This document shows positions 54,601-64,000 of a stretch of DNA of 64,000 bases, piece by piece. This stretch comes from Limnomonas spitsbergensis (taxonomy: Eukaryota; Chlorophyta; Chlorophyceae; Chlamydomonadales), in assembly GCA_037349105.1 (NCBI GenBank), contig JAYJMM010000081.1, positions 1,116,001 to 1,180,000 on the forward strand, given 5' to 3'. Each line of letters begins with the position of its first letter. The stretch's first letter is position 1. Below the pieces are notes generated by a model. It made no database searches. It saw nothing but the letters and a program-made list of their open reading frames with translations, and had not been told where the DNA came from. The position numbers and the translations under genes are program-made.

Positions 54601-56607
54601 TGGGAAGGATTTGAAACAGCGGGGCAGCGGCCTGAGGAGCTCAGGGAAGTCCAAAGGTGGCAGCAGCAAGCAAGAACCGCGCCAACCCTCAGATCTGAGG
54701 TTTTTGAGGTCAGCAGCGAGCCAAGCCTCAGGGGGCGGCCAAGGGGCAGGGAAGAGCCCAGGGCCAGTAGCCCAGCCGCCAGCGAAAGGGCGGAGTTGAC
54801 TAGCCGATCGCTGGCCAGGATGGCTGAGCAAGGCGTAGCAACGCGCAGAGCAAACAGGCAAGAGTCTTATGCACTCCTGCGCATAATCGAGGACAAAGAG
54901 AACACATGCCAGGAAACCCAGGTGGATTACATCGAGGAGTTCCTGAGGAAAAGGCAAGAGGGCGCAGCAAGAGGAACACAACAGGACGAGCCTGCAGGCA
55001 GTGTACGCAGCAGTGGACCAAGAAGGCAGGAAACCAGAGGGGAAACGCAATCTGATGCCTACATCAGGAATTACACAGGAGGGAAACAGCCAAGCTGGCA
55101 GAGCCAGGAGCCGCCCAGGGGGCAGGCAGACGGCAGGGAACAGCCAAAATGGCAGAGCCAGAAGCCACCCAGGGGGCCGGCAGAATACGGCAGGAGGACA
55201 CAGCCAGGCGAGCCAAACCAGAAGCTGCCCAGGGGGCAGGCAGAATCCGGCAGAGGATCACAGCCGAGGGAATCTGGCCCAGAGGAGAGAAAAAGCAGAG
55301 ATGAGGCTGATCAGCCGCCACCCGAGAGGAGCAGAGGCTCCGCGAGCGGGGCCGGCAGACAGTCGTCCGGGGGCGGACAAGCCCAGGATGGGGCTGGCCG
55401 CAGAAACAGCCAGTACCAGCGCAGTCGCAGCCCATCAGGGGGCGACAGTAGCGGATCTGGATCAGACTCCAGTTTAGACGAGTCGGGGTCCGGTGGAGCG
55501 GACAGGCGCGGGCCAAGGGCCAGGCGGGAGTCCAGCGACCAGGAAATGAAGAGGCTCGATAGGGAGCAGGCAAGGGTGAACATGCAGCTGCTGCAGCAGA
55601 TGGTCCTGCAGCTGGCAGGGGTGGCCAAATATACCAAAATCCCAGCTATCCAAGGCAACGTGCCGGTGTTGGATATGTCACACCCGGGCGCGGTTGCAGC
55701 CAAGAAATATTGCCAAGCGTGTGGCTATTGGGGATCACACAACAGACTGGCGCTGTCGGATGAACCACCGGCGCTGGCCGTGGTGGCAGGGGAAATTGTT
55801 GGATCCTGCCAGTCACCCTCGGCCATGGCCATGCTCGTGCGATCCCTGGCCAGGTTGTGGAACAACAAGCCTGCCAGTGTGGGGCCGTTGATGGTGGCCA
55901 TCAGGGCAGCGCCCCATGCAGGGGACAGGGCCACCAAGGAGGTGGAAAGGATCAGGGGGCAGTGGGCCGCTCCAGCAGAGGAGCAGTGCTGTGCGGTTTC
56001 CCTGCTTACCCTGTGGATCAGGGTGGTAAAGGAGGAGGTGGGGAAGCCGACCTCGGATGAGAGATCCGCGATCACCAACCTCAAGCTGGGAGTCAAAACA
56101 ACCTTGGATCCAGAGGTCAAGCCAGAGGAGACAGTGGAGGCGTTTGCGCACAGAGTACTGTCCACAGCAGAGCTGCTGCAGATCTCGAGGGATGCAGTGG
56201 ACTACTTTGGCAGAAGGCACTCGGTCTCGCACATGTTCTATGAGGGGCTGCCAGTGGCCACCAGGGTCAAGCTGAGCAAGTTCGTGATCACTGTGCCAGG
56301 GTACTTGTGCATGACCGATGAGGAGCAGATCACTGTGCTGACGCAGCAGGTGGTGCTGTGGGAGAAGTTCGCCCTGGAAATGGGGGACCTGATGGTCACA
56401 GATCACAGGCCTACGGCAGAAGAGGAGAATGAGATGGAAGAGGCAGAAGAGGAGAATGAGATGGAAGAGGAGGAAGAGGCGGATGAGGAGGAGGAGGCGC
56501 GAGGGGCTTCTTGGAGGAAGAGACTTTTTGAAGAAAGATATTCCTTGGATGAAGAGAAGCCAATGTCACCCAGCGAGCGGTCCATAAATGGGCCAAGGTG
56601 GCGCTAG
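51607..56607 (+). CDS. Gag-like protein of the split-repeat element
   Basis: Open from just after an in-frame TAG (51604) to TAG at 56605. The first in-frame ATG inside is 51916; an upstream ATG at 51565 (context GCAGATGG) is in the same frame but is cut off by the 51604 TAG after 13 codons, so readthrough, splicing or mutation must be considered. N-terminal half: four ~25-residue repeats (INCITAESAGPPRQ, 52280-52600) and five ~29-residue repeats (GGCEPGQLQVQASRL, 52650-53010). Middle: Cys/His motif CMFCGFECEH (about 53690). Then a charged Ser/Arg/Gln-rich region with three QPKWQSQKPPRG-type repeats (55090-55270). C-terminal part (55560-56400) is alpha-helical, with YCQACGYWGSHNR and FYEGLPVATRVKL, capsid-like in feel, and ends in an acidic tail. 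Presumed nucleic-acid-binding coat protein; family assignment is inference. Confidence 0.75.
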   Translation, partial: QGSRILQLWGARCPVQIKPVEVSPVEVSPVEVSQTSGANRDSGPEGAPEQDLPSGAGAAQRVKNEPDHGDQGAGTSAAPEGAAECGRARDLGSGPEYATQKRLMRVASAAQCVKKENGTMPRGGSQVIRKPADLQAVGGAKAATAEWPPVKRKEDLTQPIGWNRLGQWVTGVWKSVCDAEQAGLSSLAVPQQRAPLEALTRCMEQPGNQVSPNGWSMFDILSSDSEPSPRHLINCITAKSAGPPRQDSLVASEQLHLINCITAESAGPPRQESLVASEQLHLINCITAESAGPPRQESLVASEQLHLINCITAESAGPPRQDSPVASEQLHLINCVPIGNAFSPKPVAGGCEPSQLQVQASRLYLQREAVPVTPVGIGGCEPGQLQVQASRLCLQKEAVPVKTVVAGGCEPGQLQLQASRRCLQREAIHVTPVGIGGCEPGQLQVQASRLCLSREAAHVTPVVAGGCEPDQLHPWEQKLNQQVAEGPVGPSEVEDHEHRQAPVLVQMHQPEEDGPVTPPVAAALGGVQVPISEPGAAQQASKQLEAAENPEGSEEQGISIPMLREKVNWYQQKLKGMARQLWMARQPGIAWQMRMTRQLRMMKRRLAKKLQTLLPQDRAADSDVDEARSSRSPVPAPVNNSSSRNVCLVAFPAAVPADVELARLWEDCATGDRQQQMDTRNAMRQAMRYYPGRVCMFCGFECEHSDRACEHLMDANIQRGLEPGEDPAEASDAEIKHEGAEIKPAVTRQAPQSSKEPQEKSAVPVGKPWADLISEEELPDPIQEEKGRQPVTGLRPRQPMRPRRVPVQRGAGSTVYGTPLSKFTPSVGRPVQTPKEGSSSQMRAGGSHKEILRGFYQGTAQAQDTRPREPERSGTGGVVCGNEESEGPIGWAGILQWATDLWKQVCSRTFLHFQDQVTAIEELKAHHLRGWATKAMLGIPHTGQDRATLLSALGQVSKGRAGREAALAVKAFADEWCNEVTGNQVEPGSEPEDEEDQAWEGFETAGQRPEELREVQRWQQQARTAPTLRSEVFEVSSEPSLRGRPRGREEPRASSPAASERAELTSRSLARMAEQGVATRRANRQESYALLRIIEDKENTCQETQVDYIEEFLRKRQEGAARGTQQDEPAGSVRSSGPRRQETRGETQSDAYIRNYTGGKQPSWQSQEPPRGQADGREQPKWQSQKPPRGPAEYGRRTQPGEPNQKLPRGQAESGRGSQPRESGPEERKSRDEADQPPPERSRGSASGAGRQSSGGGQAQDGAGRRNSQYQRSRSPSGGDSSGSGSDSSLDESGSGGADRRGPRARRESSDQEMKRLDREQARVNMQLLQQMVLQLAGVAKYTKIPAIQGNVPVLDMSHPGAVAAKKYCQACGYWGSHNRLALSDEPPALAVVAGEIVGSCQSPSAMAMLVRSLARLWNNKPASVGPLMVAIRAAPHAGDRATKEVERIRGQWAAPAEEQCCAVSLLTLWIRVVKEEVGKPTSDERSAITNLKLGVKTTLDPEVKPEETVEAFAHRVLSTAELLQISRDAVDYFGRRHSVSHMFYEGLPVATRVKLSKFVITVPGYLCMTDEEQITVLTQQVVLWEKFALEMGDLMVTDHRPTAEEENEMEEAEEENEMEEEEEADEEEEARGASWRKRLFEERYSLDEEKPMSPSERSINGPRWR

Positions 56608-57832
56608 GCTTCCAACGAAGAGGAGGAGTCAGCCCTTGCGGGGTTTATCGACACCTGATACTCAGGGAAGGCCGAGCCCAGAGCGGCAAGGCCGCTGAGC
56701 ACGTGACGCTACCCGCGCCGTAACTGGCTAGGAGCGGGCAGGCGCCTACAGAGCAGAAAATGCAGACGCAGCGCGGCTTGTCCTAGTACCCGGCAGGCAG
56801 TGGGCCGGCAGCCAGCGGACCGAAGACGGAAGATGCAGGATTGGAGTTAAAGCTATCGCAGCAACATAGTGAAAATTTGTTTCTCAAACACCGTAGCAGC
56901 AAGGCTACGGTAGTATATATGTTATGAAGATGATGAGCGAGGAGAATTAGTCAACTCGGGCGATGATAACACAGCAGGGGGCGGATCACGCTGCTACGGC
57001 ACACATTTCCTGTGGCCATTGAAGACCAGGCGGCTATGGCGCAGTGGGGCGAGAGCAGCGGTTGTTCTTAGCTTAACCTGATAACTTTGAAAATTTCTCT
57101 GTTTGCTAGCCAGTAGTGGGCTGAACAGCCTGGATTTGTAGGATTCTGAGCATTGCGCTTCAGCTGAGACTCGGTGGATTTTTTTTAGTTCTGATTGAAG
57201 AAGGCCTGAACCAGGCAGATTTGCTAAGACGATTTGAGCTTCTACGTACATATTTTCCAGAAGTTTAAAGATTCTGATTTCTCATGACTTCTGATGGTTT
57301 CTGATGGTTTCTGATGATTTCTGATGGTTTCTGATGGTTGCTGAGGGTTTCTGATGGGTTCTGACCCTTTATTGCCTGCAACCAAGCATGACACTGGTGA
57401 CGGTACCGGATTCTGTGTGCCCCGATCAGGCCGGAGAGAGGTCAGGGTCCGAGAACCGTGGGTGGACCTAGGGTCCGCCACGGGTTTCAGTTAATTTTTT
57501 CTTTGGTGAATTTCCTTTTGTGGATGTCCTGCAGCACATTTCCTGCAGTGGATTTTCTTCAGGTTTTTTTTTACATACTGGCTGGATTGCAGTCAGATGT
57601 TTAGGAGGCTTCAGTGTTAGGGAACTGACGAGTTCTGGGCGTACAGATTTTGCTTTGAAAATAGCCTGAACCAGGCAGATGCGGAGGACGGCCTGAACCA
57701 GGCAGGTTTGCTTTGATATTTTGATCTTCTGAGGTGTACATATTGCCAGAAGTTTCTTTCTTACAGTACCGACCCCTTTTTCCGGCTCCCAGCGCATGCC
57801 CGATAGGCTTAACGCTGAGGAGCGGGGGGGCG
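56608..57832 (+). other. Non-coding 3' body of the split-repeat element
   Basis: 1.2 kb with stops in all frames. GCCTGAACCAGGCAG occurs three times (about 57206, 57665, 57691), followed twice by GTACATATT plus CCAGAAGTTT, so a ~100-bp segment is duplicated. A TTTCTGATGG mini-repeat is at 57290-57362. Confidence 0.7.
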
Positions 57833-58074
57833 AGTGAAGTAGTAGGGGCGGTACCCACGAGACAGGGACACCCAGACTTACCCCTAGGCAGAGAGACTTC
57901 CTGCTAGGGCCGAACCTTACAGTAGCCAGTTAACAGCTCTTGTCTGAAGTACAAGGAGTCTGTGTGTACGGTAATGTACCGTGTTTATGAGTAGAAGGAC
58001 ACTTCTCTAAGGCGCCTTTACCGGAGATTCCGGAGTTTACCATATTGGCACGTTTACTGCTTTATGGTGCGACA
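57833..58074 (+). repeat. Repeat B1 of the split-repeat element
   Basis: 242 bp, AGTGAAGTAGTAGGGGCGG to TTTATGGTGCGACA. Followed by GC, then A2. Confidence 0.95.
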
Positions 58075-58076
58075 GC

Positions 58077-58719
58077 TGTCACAGTATATTACCGTATGCG
58101 TGACAGAACCGTTTAGACCGCAGTTAGCGGCCGCGGAGCCTCCGCAGCTTATCTGCGGAGTCTCCGGATTTGAACTGAGACCCAGAATCCCGCTTAAGTG
58201 TGAAGTGTAGCAGATTTCCCGTACTCAGTAAATAGGGCTTGTCGGGACCTTTGAATCCCGGCTTGCACGCTTGACACTTACTTCGTTCCTTTTAAGTGGA
58301 CAGGCCTCTAATTGTAATCAGCAACGGCTATCATCCCAAGATATACCCTGTGAATACCAATAACGCCAGTACCACGAAGGCACGAAGACGATCAAGCCTA
58401 ATTCAGCCTCAGAGCCGACATAGCAACCTACTTATCCTCAGCTAGACGCCCAGCCCGACCTGGGACACCGCCCGCAGTCTACGGCTACGACATCCCCCGC
58501 TTCACGCGGTGAGTGACTCAGCGACCCGTCAGATCAGCTATCTGAAGGGCCAGCAGTTAAGCTTTACAAGTGACCAGCTCCGTGTCTGTCATCTAGAAGT
58601 TCCAGCCACAGCTTAACGCGCTGCGCATCCGCGGCCAGTGTGTAGTCACTGAGTCCGCCCGTAGGCGTCCGCCACTATGTGGGGAAGAAGTCCGCCACGG
58701 ACCTGAAGCAAACCTCTCG
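58077..58719 (+). repeat. Repeat A2 of the split-repeat element
   Basis: 643-bp copy of A1 with one difference noted. Joined directly to B2 with no spacer. Confidence 0.95.
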
Positions 58720-58961
58720 AGTGAAGTAGTAGGGGCGGTACCCACGAGACAGGGACACCCAGACTTACCCCTAGGCAGAGAGACTTCCTGCTAGGGCCGA
58801 ACCTTACAGTAGCCAGTTAACAGCTCTTGTCTGAAGTACAAGGAGTCTGTGTGTACGGTAATGTACCGTGTTTATGAGTAGAAGGACACTTCTCTAAGGC
58901 GCCTTTACCGGAGATTCCGGAGTTTACCATATTGGCACGTTTACTGCTTTATGGTGCGACA
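58720..58961 (+). repeat. Repeat B2 of the split-repeat element
   Basis: 242-bp copy of B1. Its last base borders the flanking TCTA. Confidence 0.95.
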
Positions 58962-59179
58962 TCTACAAAAAGGGGGGCGGGGTCGATTTTTTTGTTTTTG
59001 CCCCCCCTCTCGCGTGCAACAATTATTTTATGGTTTCCATTTCTACCTTCATGACTTCTGACACTGACTCATGATTCTTTTGTCGAGGGATGGCTATACC
59101 CAAACAATTGCCTCAGCTGCCTTCAAATAATTGATTCGGCCACCCTCATCGAAGTAGTAGCGATTTGCATTAGAAGTTA

Positions 59180-59480
59180 TGATCCCAGTTGTACCAGGGC
59201 AGGCTTGGGTGGGATGCCTTGGCTTTTATGGAAGATGTGGTAGACATCGTTGAGGCGTAGACATTTTTCAGAGGCCTGGAACTCCCTTTGTCTTTCTTTC
59301 CCAGTCTGCTGTTGTCTGTCCCTTCACTTCGTTACCCACTTTTCCTCTCTCCCCCCCATCCCCCTGTCCCCTGGTTTCTGTTTCGTCCTTTCTTCGCAAC
59401 CCTTTAATTAGGCGCCCACGCGGCCGGTCCTTTTTAGGAGGGCCCAGATGTGCGTGTAACGTCATTGACTAAAAGTAATT
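59180..59480 (+). mobile_element. LINE 3' end fragment
   Basis: CCAGTTGTACCAGGGCAGGC (59187) matches 36258, followed by pyrimidine-rich UTR and the tail GGCGCCCACGCGGCCGGTCC through TAACGTCATTGAC (59410-59470). Confidence 0.75.
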
Positions 59481-59848
59481 GGTGTGGTAGCGAGATGAGT
59501 TCATACGTAGTTGCTTTTTGATTGAGGATTAAGTGCCCCAATAATGCCCGATTGAAGTCGGTTGGCGATCCCTTTCCTGCCTTTCAATAAGTGAAGTCTA
59601 CTTAGGGCCTACAACCCAGCAATGGGTGAGAAATTTCCAGAAATTGGAAGGGCACCCGCCGCCCGGCCCTATGCAATGAAGGTTGTCAGCCAGACGCCCA
59701 CGCATGACATAACCATTCAACACTCACTTCTTTATTTGGGAAATGTTGCACATGTCAGGGCTACATGCCTTTTTTGCGATACATGCATCAATTGCTAGTT
59801 TCTTGCCAGATTGAACGAGTTGGAGAACGGGAAAGTCAGTTTTTGCTA

Positions 59849-59900
59849 GTCAGTGACGTTACATCTCTGGGCCCTCCTCAAGAAGGCTCAGCCAAAAAGT
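59849..59900 (-). mobile_element. LINE 3' tail, inverted
   Basis: Minus strand GGCTGAGCCTTCTTGAGGAG, GGCCCAGAGATGTAACGTCA; a 5'-truncated copy. The rest of 59480-60296 shows no feature. Confidence 0.65.
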
Positions 59901-60296
59901 CTCTGCTAATCAAGGATGTCCCAGCTACTTGGCTGATAGACACTACCACATCCCTTCAACTGTATTTCCGATGAAGTGACACCACTCGGACGAAGGTATA
60001 TCATCGGCCACATCCCCATTCTTTAAAATATGCAACCAACTTGAAGTGACATACAAAAGCAAGTGCAGATTCCAGCTAATTAAATGGTAAACTAGGTAAA
60101 CAACAGAAAAAGAAGCGAATGTGCATGCTCAATGAGTTTTTTAGTTTGAATAGAATTAGACATGAGTCCGGAGGTTTTGTTGCCAATGAAATAATACCAA
60201 GCCTTTACTGACTGAGTCCATGATAAAGAGACGCATGGAAGAATATCTTACCTACCGGTAATGCTTGACGTACGGCGTACACATGTGGCCCCAAAC

Positions 60297-61315
60297 TCAT
60301 GCACCGCCAGATCTACGCAAAAAATAAAACATTGATAATATTGCATGTGCAATAACGATATAGCAGCAATAAAAGGACAAGACACATCCTACAGCGGAAA
60401 TTCCTAGCGTGGCAAAAGGATGCGAATACATCCACATGTATAAACGTAATGGCCAGTCATCCAGGGGTACCTGGGGCGCATGCTCGGGCCACTCGAGGAG
60501 AATATGCACCACATCTTTGTGGCCATAATCTGCGAAAGTCTGGGATCCCTTTAAAGATGCCCACTTCAATGCCTTACCATCCTGGCAGTCTGCATGAGGT
60601 GCATGCTCTGGCCAATTAAGAAGCATCTGCACCAATTGCGCGTCACCTCGCTGCGCTGCCTGACACAAAGCCTCGCCATCTCCTGGCAATCCGCATGAGG
60701 TGCATGCTCCGGCCACTCAAGAAGCATGCGCACCAATGCCACATGGCCAAGCTCAGCTGCCAGTACCAAGGCCAGGCCGTTTCTACAGTCTGCATGAGGC
60801 GCATGCTCCGGCCAATGTAGAAGCATACGCGCAACTTCCTCACGGCCACCCGCTATTGCTGTAAGGAGCGCAAAATGCATACAGTCTGCATGAGGTACAT
60901 GAACCTGCTGCTCGAGCCATATTCGGACTGTAGTTTTGCGACCATAAATAAGCATCCATTCCTCTTTGCAGTCCACCCTCCAAAACTTTAGGAGCGGCCT
61001 CACAAGTGCGCATGTGTCCACTGCCTGGCTGTTGCACTGGACAACAAACCGCTTGAACGCCTCCTCAGCGCCGTGAACCTCGATCATGAGGTCGCCCAGG
61101 CGTGACGGATTGCCGCGCACGCAGTCACGCCACTCCTTGCACACGTTCCATGCTGCAATGGTGTTCTTAGTCTGAGACCAACTCCAGGTAGGACCACCAG
61201 CTGTCTGCCATGTTCCCGCCCGAATAAGGATGGTGCCTAGCAGGTCCGCAGAGAGGTCATGCACTGTCGTTTCGGCAAGATTCATACCTACGTTAAATGC
61301 TCTCTCGTTTTCCAT
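60297..61315 (-). pseudogene. F-box-like/ankyrin-repeat protein with a frameshift and C-terminal membrane helix
   Basis: From MENERAFNVGMNL (ATG 61315) an F-box-like start (VHDLSADLLGTILIRAG) is followed by ankyrin units with the recurring ending LLEWPEHAPHADC. After two clear units the frame breaks near 60685: CAGGAGATGGC should read CAGGATGGC, an apparent 2-bp GA duplication. The other frame continues with GEALCQAAQRGDAQLVQMLL, two more WPEHAP units and a final helix (LGISAVGCVLSFYCCYIVIA). Either a recent pseudogene, a sequence error or a spliced/short product. Such ankyrin/F-box proteins usually bind protein partners; no specific role can be given. Confidence 0.75.
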
Positions 61316-61516
61316 TCGTTAATAGATTCAGATCTATCGGGGTGATCGAGTTGATTTAGGATTATCAGATCAGTCGGCTAAAATGTTGACGCAGGTCGAG
61401 TCAGATGGAACGTTGATAATAATAAATATGGCTGTGGGTGGACACTGCCGAAGCAGCACAGCCAGGCCCTACCCGAGTTTCGACAGAGGTCATGTGCTGT
61501 GGGCTTGCCGCCCAAA

Positions 61517-61565
61517 TTAATGACATTACACCTCTGGGCCATGCTGAAATAAAGCTCGGCCACGT
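61517..61565 (-). mobile_element. LINE 3' tail, inverted
   Basis: Minus GGCCGAGCTTTATTTCAGCA then TGGCCCAGAGGTGTAATGTCATTA, a decayed tail. Confidence 0.65.
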
Positions 61566-61794
61566 CGGCAAACAGAAAGACAGCTAGGAAAGTCAAGGGA
61601 GAAGGCATACGAGGAAGTTCACTCACCGAACAAAAATAACACAAGGTCGGGCAAACCGTGTCCCCTGCCCCTGAAGTGACTAGCCAAACTCTGAAGTGCT
61701 GATGGCGTATCTCGTCACAACTGCCTCCTGCAGCTCCTGGCCGGGGAGGGCTTGCTCCATGTTCATAACGTTACACATTTTGAGCTCCTTTTAG

Positions 61795-62070
61795 TTTGGT
61801 GCCCACGCAGCCGAGCCTATTTTAGCAGGGCCCAGAGGTCAATGACGTTACACCTCTGGGTCCGCGTGGGCGCCCAACTGTTCAGAAGGGAGAAAAGAAT
61901 AAACTACAAGGAAGAGGGGGGGAAAGGAACAAAAGGAGAGGCCGGGATGGCAGAGAAGACCAAGTGCGACACGTGAGTTCCACTAGAGAGTAGCCCTGAA
62001 CAAAGCCTCTCAAAAAAAAAGCCACAAAAGCAAGCATAGGGCCCAGAGGTGTCGGTAACGTCATTGACAT
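61795..62070. mobile_element. Nested head-to-head LINE tails
   Basis: Plus-strand tail 61799-61838 abuts a minus-strand tail 61839-61880 at TCAATGACGTTA; the minus copy extends into its purine-rich UTR to about 61950. Another plus-strand tail end (GGGCCCAGAGGTG, GTAACGTCATTGAC) is at 62038-62068. Confidence 0.72.
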
Positions 62071-63080
62071 ACATAAGAGCAGATGGCACCCGTAATGCTC
62101 ATGCAGATGGTGCAAGGCGTTAGCCTGTTGTTACATGGACTATCGCCACATTCGTTCTCACCAGCCGCATCCCGTTATGACATCTGTTGTTCATGGGGCC
62201 GAGGGACTTGACTGCCAGCGTACTTCTGTTAGAGCCTCTGCCCATGTCCGTTTTGCACCGGCCTGTTGCCCTGTCTCCACACACAACGTCTTTGACTGTT
62301 TTTATCGCTCTCTTTTCTAGTTTCTTGTGCTTGAACCCGTTTTCTGATACCTGTTCCATGCATCGGTCACATATGTTAAGTACTTAACATACCGTAGACT
62401 TTATTTGTCTCCGCAAACGCCCAGATTTTTTTTTTGTTTATTACTCGGAATATGCAGAAAACACGTCATCGTAAGGCGCTCGGGCCGAAATCAATACTTT
62501 TATTAGCTGCGCACCACACTGGGCAACTGCCCCTAACCCCACCGAACGGTACTCAAACTTGGGTTGCGCAGTACCGTTGTTGCATCTGGTAAACTGGTCG
62601 CGGTGCAGATATTGCGTGTGCATCTGTACGGTACCGGTGTGTGGACAAGGTGTGACGCGCGTGCGCGCGCGCACAAGCAATCGTTTAATATTGCGTGATC
62701 AGCCGCAAATGCGTCTATGAGGTAATTGTTTAAGTATTTATTAAGCCGCGAGGGCAAATTAATATTGATTTCTTGCGGAGGCAAAGCGCGTCTACGGTAC
62801 CATAGAACGTCTTTGACTCCGCTCGTAATTAAATAATTATTGGAGTGCGCGGACATGGCTGCGCGCTAATCTTAATTCAAAATTGCCGCTGCGCGGAGCG
62901 TCAGTCAGGTGCCCATACAATTATTTTGGGGGTGCGCGGTATGAATTTAAAACAGCACTTTTTACACACACAAAATTGCGCGCTAGCGCGCGACTGTTTG
63001 ATTCGACATCCGTTCAATCATCCTTGTTAAGTGTGCCCAAATAGCCCTGCATAGTAAAACTACTGGTGACTCAGAGGAGC
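62071..63080. other. No gene recognised
   Basis: AT-rich stretches with CG-alternating words (GCGCGTGCGCGCGCGC near 62655). Short open frames only. Confidence 0.4.
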
Positions 63081-63081
63081 A

Positions 63082-63399
63082 CTACCGGTACTCGTAGCTA
63101 ATATTACTGCTCAGGTTAGCTTCCATCCACTGGGCTCGCCAGTCGACTCGCCAACGCCTCTCCTCGGCCTGCTCGGCCTGCCAATCCTCCTCATCCTCCC
63201 GCACCTCCCTCGCCTCCTCCTCCTCCTCCCCCTCCTCCTCCTCCTTCTTCTTGTCCTCCTTCTTCTCGTCCTCCTTCTCAGGATCAGGGGAATCAGGAGG
63301 ATCTGGAGGATCAAAAGCAAGAGGAGCAGGTGGAGGAGCAGGTGGAGGAGGAGGGGGAGGAGGGGAGGAGGAGGAGGAGACGGAGGAGGAGGAGGACAC
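63082..63399 (-). other. Low-complexity open frame (Ser/Pro then Glu/Lys-rich)
   Basis: Minus-strand frame with [17 protein letters not shown], then EEEEGEEEEEAREV. Derived from a CCTCCT/GGAGGA-rich stretch on a repeat-like background; coding status doubtful. Confidence 0.2.
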
Positions 63400-64000
63400 G
63401 GAGGATGATGATGATGATAACTATGCTGACTTTTGCTGACCGTGTACCGGAGGAGGATGACTACGATATGCTGATGTTTGCTGCCCGTGTCGGTACCGGA
63501 CGTGGATGAATTTTGACTACAGTATGATGACGGTTGCTGACCTTGAGGGTTTGAACTAACTTTTACTGTACTGCCTGAAAGTGCTGCGCGGAAGGAAATT
63601 TAAATTATTTCCAGTGATGCGCGATGTTAAATTAAATTACTGCTGCGCGACGTTAAATTATATGAAAATTTCGTCGCTGCGCGACCGTTTTTTAAATTCT
63701 TTTTGGGGTGCGCGGCGGAATAAAAAAACTCTTTTTGGGGGGGTGCGCGGAGTCTAAGAGGTTCTACGGTGCCCTATGGGCTCTGCTGAACGCTCGGACG
63801 CGTGGGGCTGGTAGGGAATGACGAAACTCAGTTCCAGCTTCCATGCACAGCCTAGACAATGGTGCAGCCGTGCCAACTTCCCATGTGAGCGGGGCAGGAA
63901 CATGGAGCCCGATGATCTAGACAGTAGGAGAGAGAGAGGATCGTTTATCATGTTCGATCCTTCTTCAACCTATGAGATACCGGTATGGATGCCATAAGCC
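63400..64000. other. Terminal stretch with CTGCGCGA/GTGCGCGG motifs
   Basis: CTGCGCGACGTTAAATTA, CGCTGCGCGACCG, GGGGTGCGCGGCGG and GGGGTGCGCGGAG recur within 63580-63760, alternating with AAATTA runs, and similar words occur at 62840-62940. A dispersed low-copy motif of unknown meaning. Confidence 0.4.

Larger units (their letters stand above)
50503..58961 (+). mobile_element. Split-direct-repeat retroelement (TOC1/PAT/kangaroo-like), Gag-only
   Basis: Order A1 (50503-51145), body, B1 (57833-58074), A2 (58077-58719), B2 (58720-58961). A1 and A2 are 643 bp with one difference seen (GCTTGCCGGG versus GCTTGTCGGG); B1 and B2 are 242 bp and look identical, so the insertion is young. This A-body-B-A-B plan is what is known for PAT-like tyrosine-recombinase retrotransposons and Chlamydomonas TOC1. 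Ends are TGTCAC and GTGCGACA, and TCTA flanks both sides (50499-50502 and 58962-58965). The body has one long Gag-like ORF and no reverse transcriptase, RNase H, recombinase or integrase, so it should depend on a partner. An alternative reading is an integrase-type LTR element with an 885-bp 3' LTR and rearranged repeats. Confidence 0.87.

Overview
The window looks like nuclear DNA of a chlamydomonadalean (volvocalean) green alga. This is inferred from two intron-rich minus-strand genes with GTGAGT/GTGGGT-type donors, one of which is a plant/green-lineage membrane metallophosphoesterase. Also consistent are Pro/Ser-rich hinge peptides of the algal wall type, a TOC1/kangaroo-like split-repeat retroelement, LINE remnants, and TTTAGGG/GGGTTCAGGG-like repeats throughout the introns. 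No species is assigned.

Layout. (1) Positions 1-32358, minus strand: one very large gene for a plant-type calcineurin-like metallophosphoesterase with membrane segments at both ends. I resolve 25 exons (about 1,700 codons) whose reading phases agree at every junction; both the first coding exon and the 3' end are missing. Its introns are almost wholly tandem repeats, and many of those repeats are copies of the exon edges themselves, splice site included. (2) 32.4-38.1 kb: intergenic DNA with a frameshifted LINE-type reverse transcriptase and tandem 3' tails of the same family. (3) 38089-47337, minus strand: an 8-exon secreted copper-radical oxidase (glyoxal/galactose oxidase type, CAZy AA5-like). 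All five expected copper/radical ligands are visible; a Pro-rich stalk follows, with two CBM1-like modules and three near-identical Cys-rich modules. (4) 47.8-50.5 kb: LINE fragments. (5) 50503-58961: an intact-looking split-direct-repeat element (A1-body-B1-A2-B2, repeats almost identical). Its only long ORF is a Gag-like protein; no reverse transcriptase, RNase H, recombinase or integrase is seen. (6) 59.2-62.1 kb: LINE tails on both strands around a frameshifted F-box-like/ankyrin gene (60297-61315, minus). (7) 62.4-64 kb: low-complexity and AT-rich DNA, no convincing gene.

The main unexplained structure is the systematic iteration of exon-intron boundaries: acceptor-side copies lie upstream of an exon and donor-side copies downstream, in both large genes. 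Two large satellites in the introns (one of 38 bp, one of about 60 bp) appear to have grown from such exon-edge copies. Intron 2 of the oxidase gene is almost entirely a small terminal-inverted-repeat element that supplies its own 5' splice site, so it looks introner-like.
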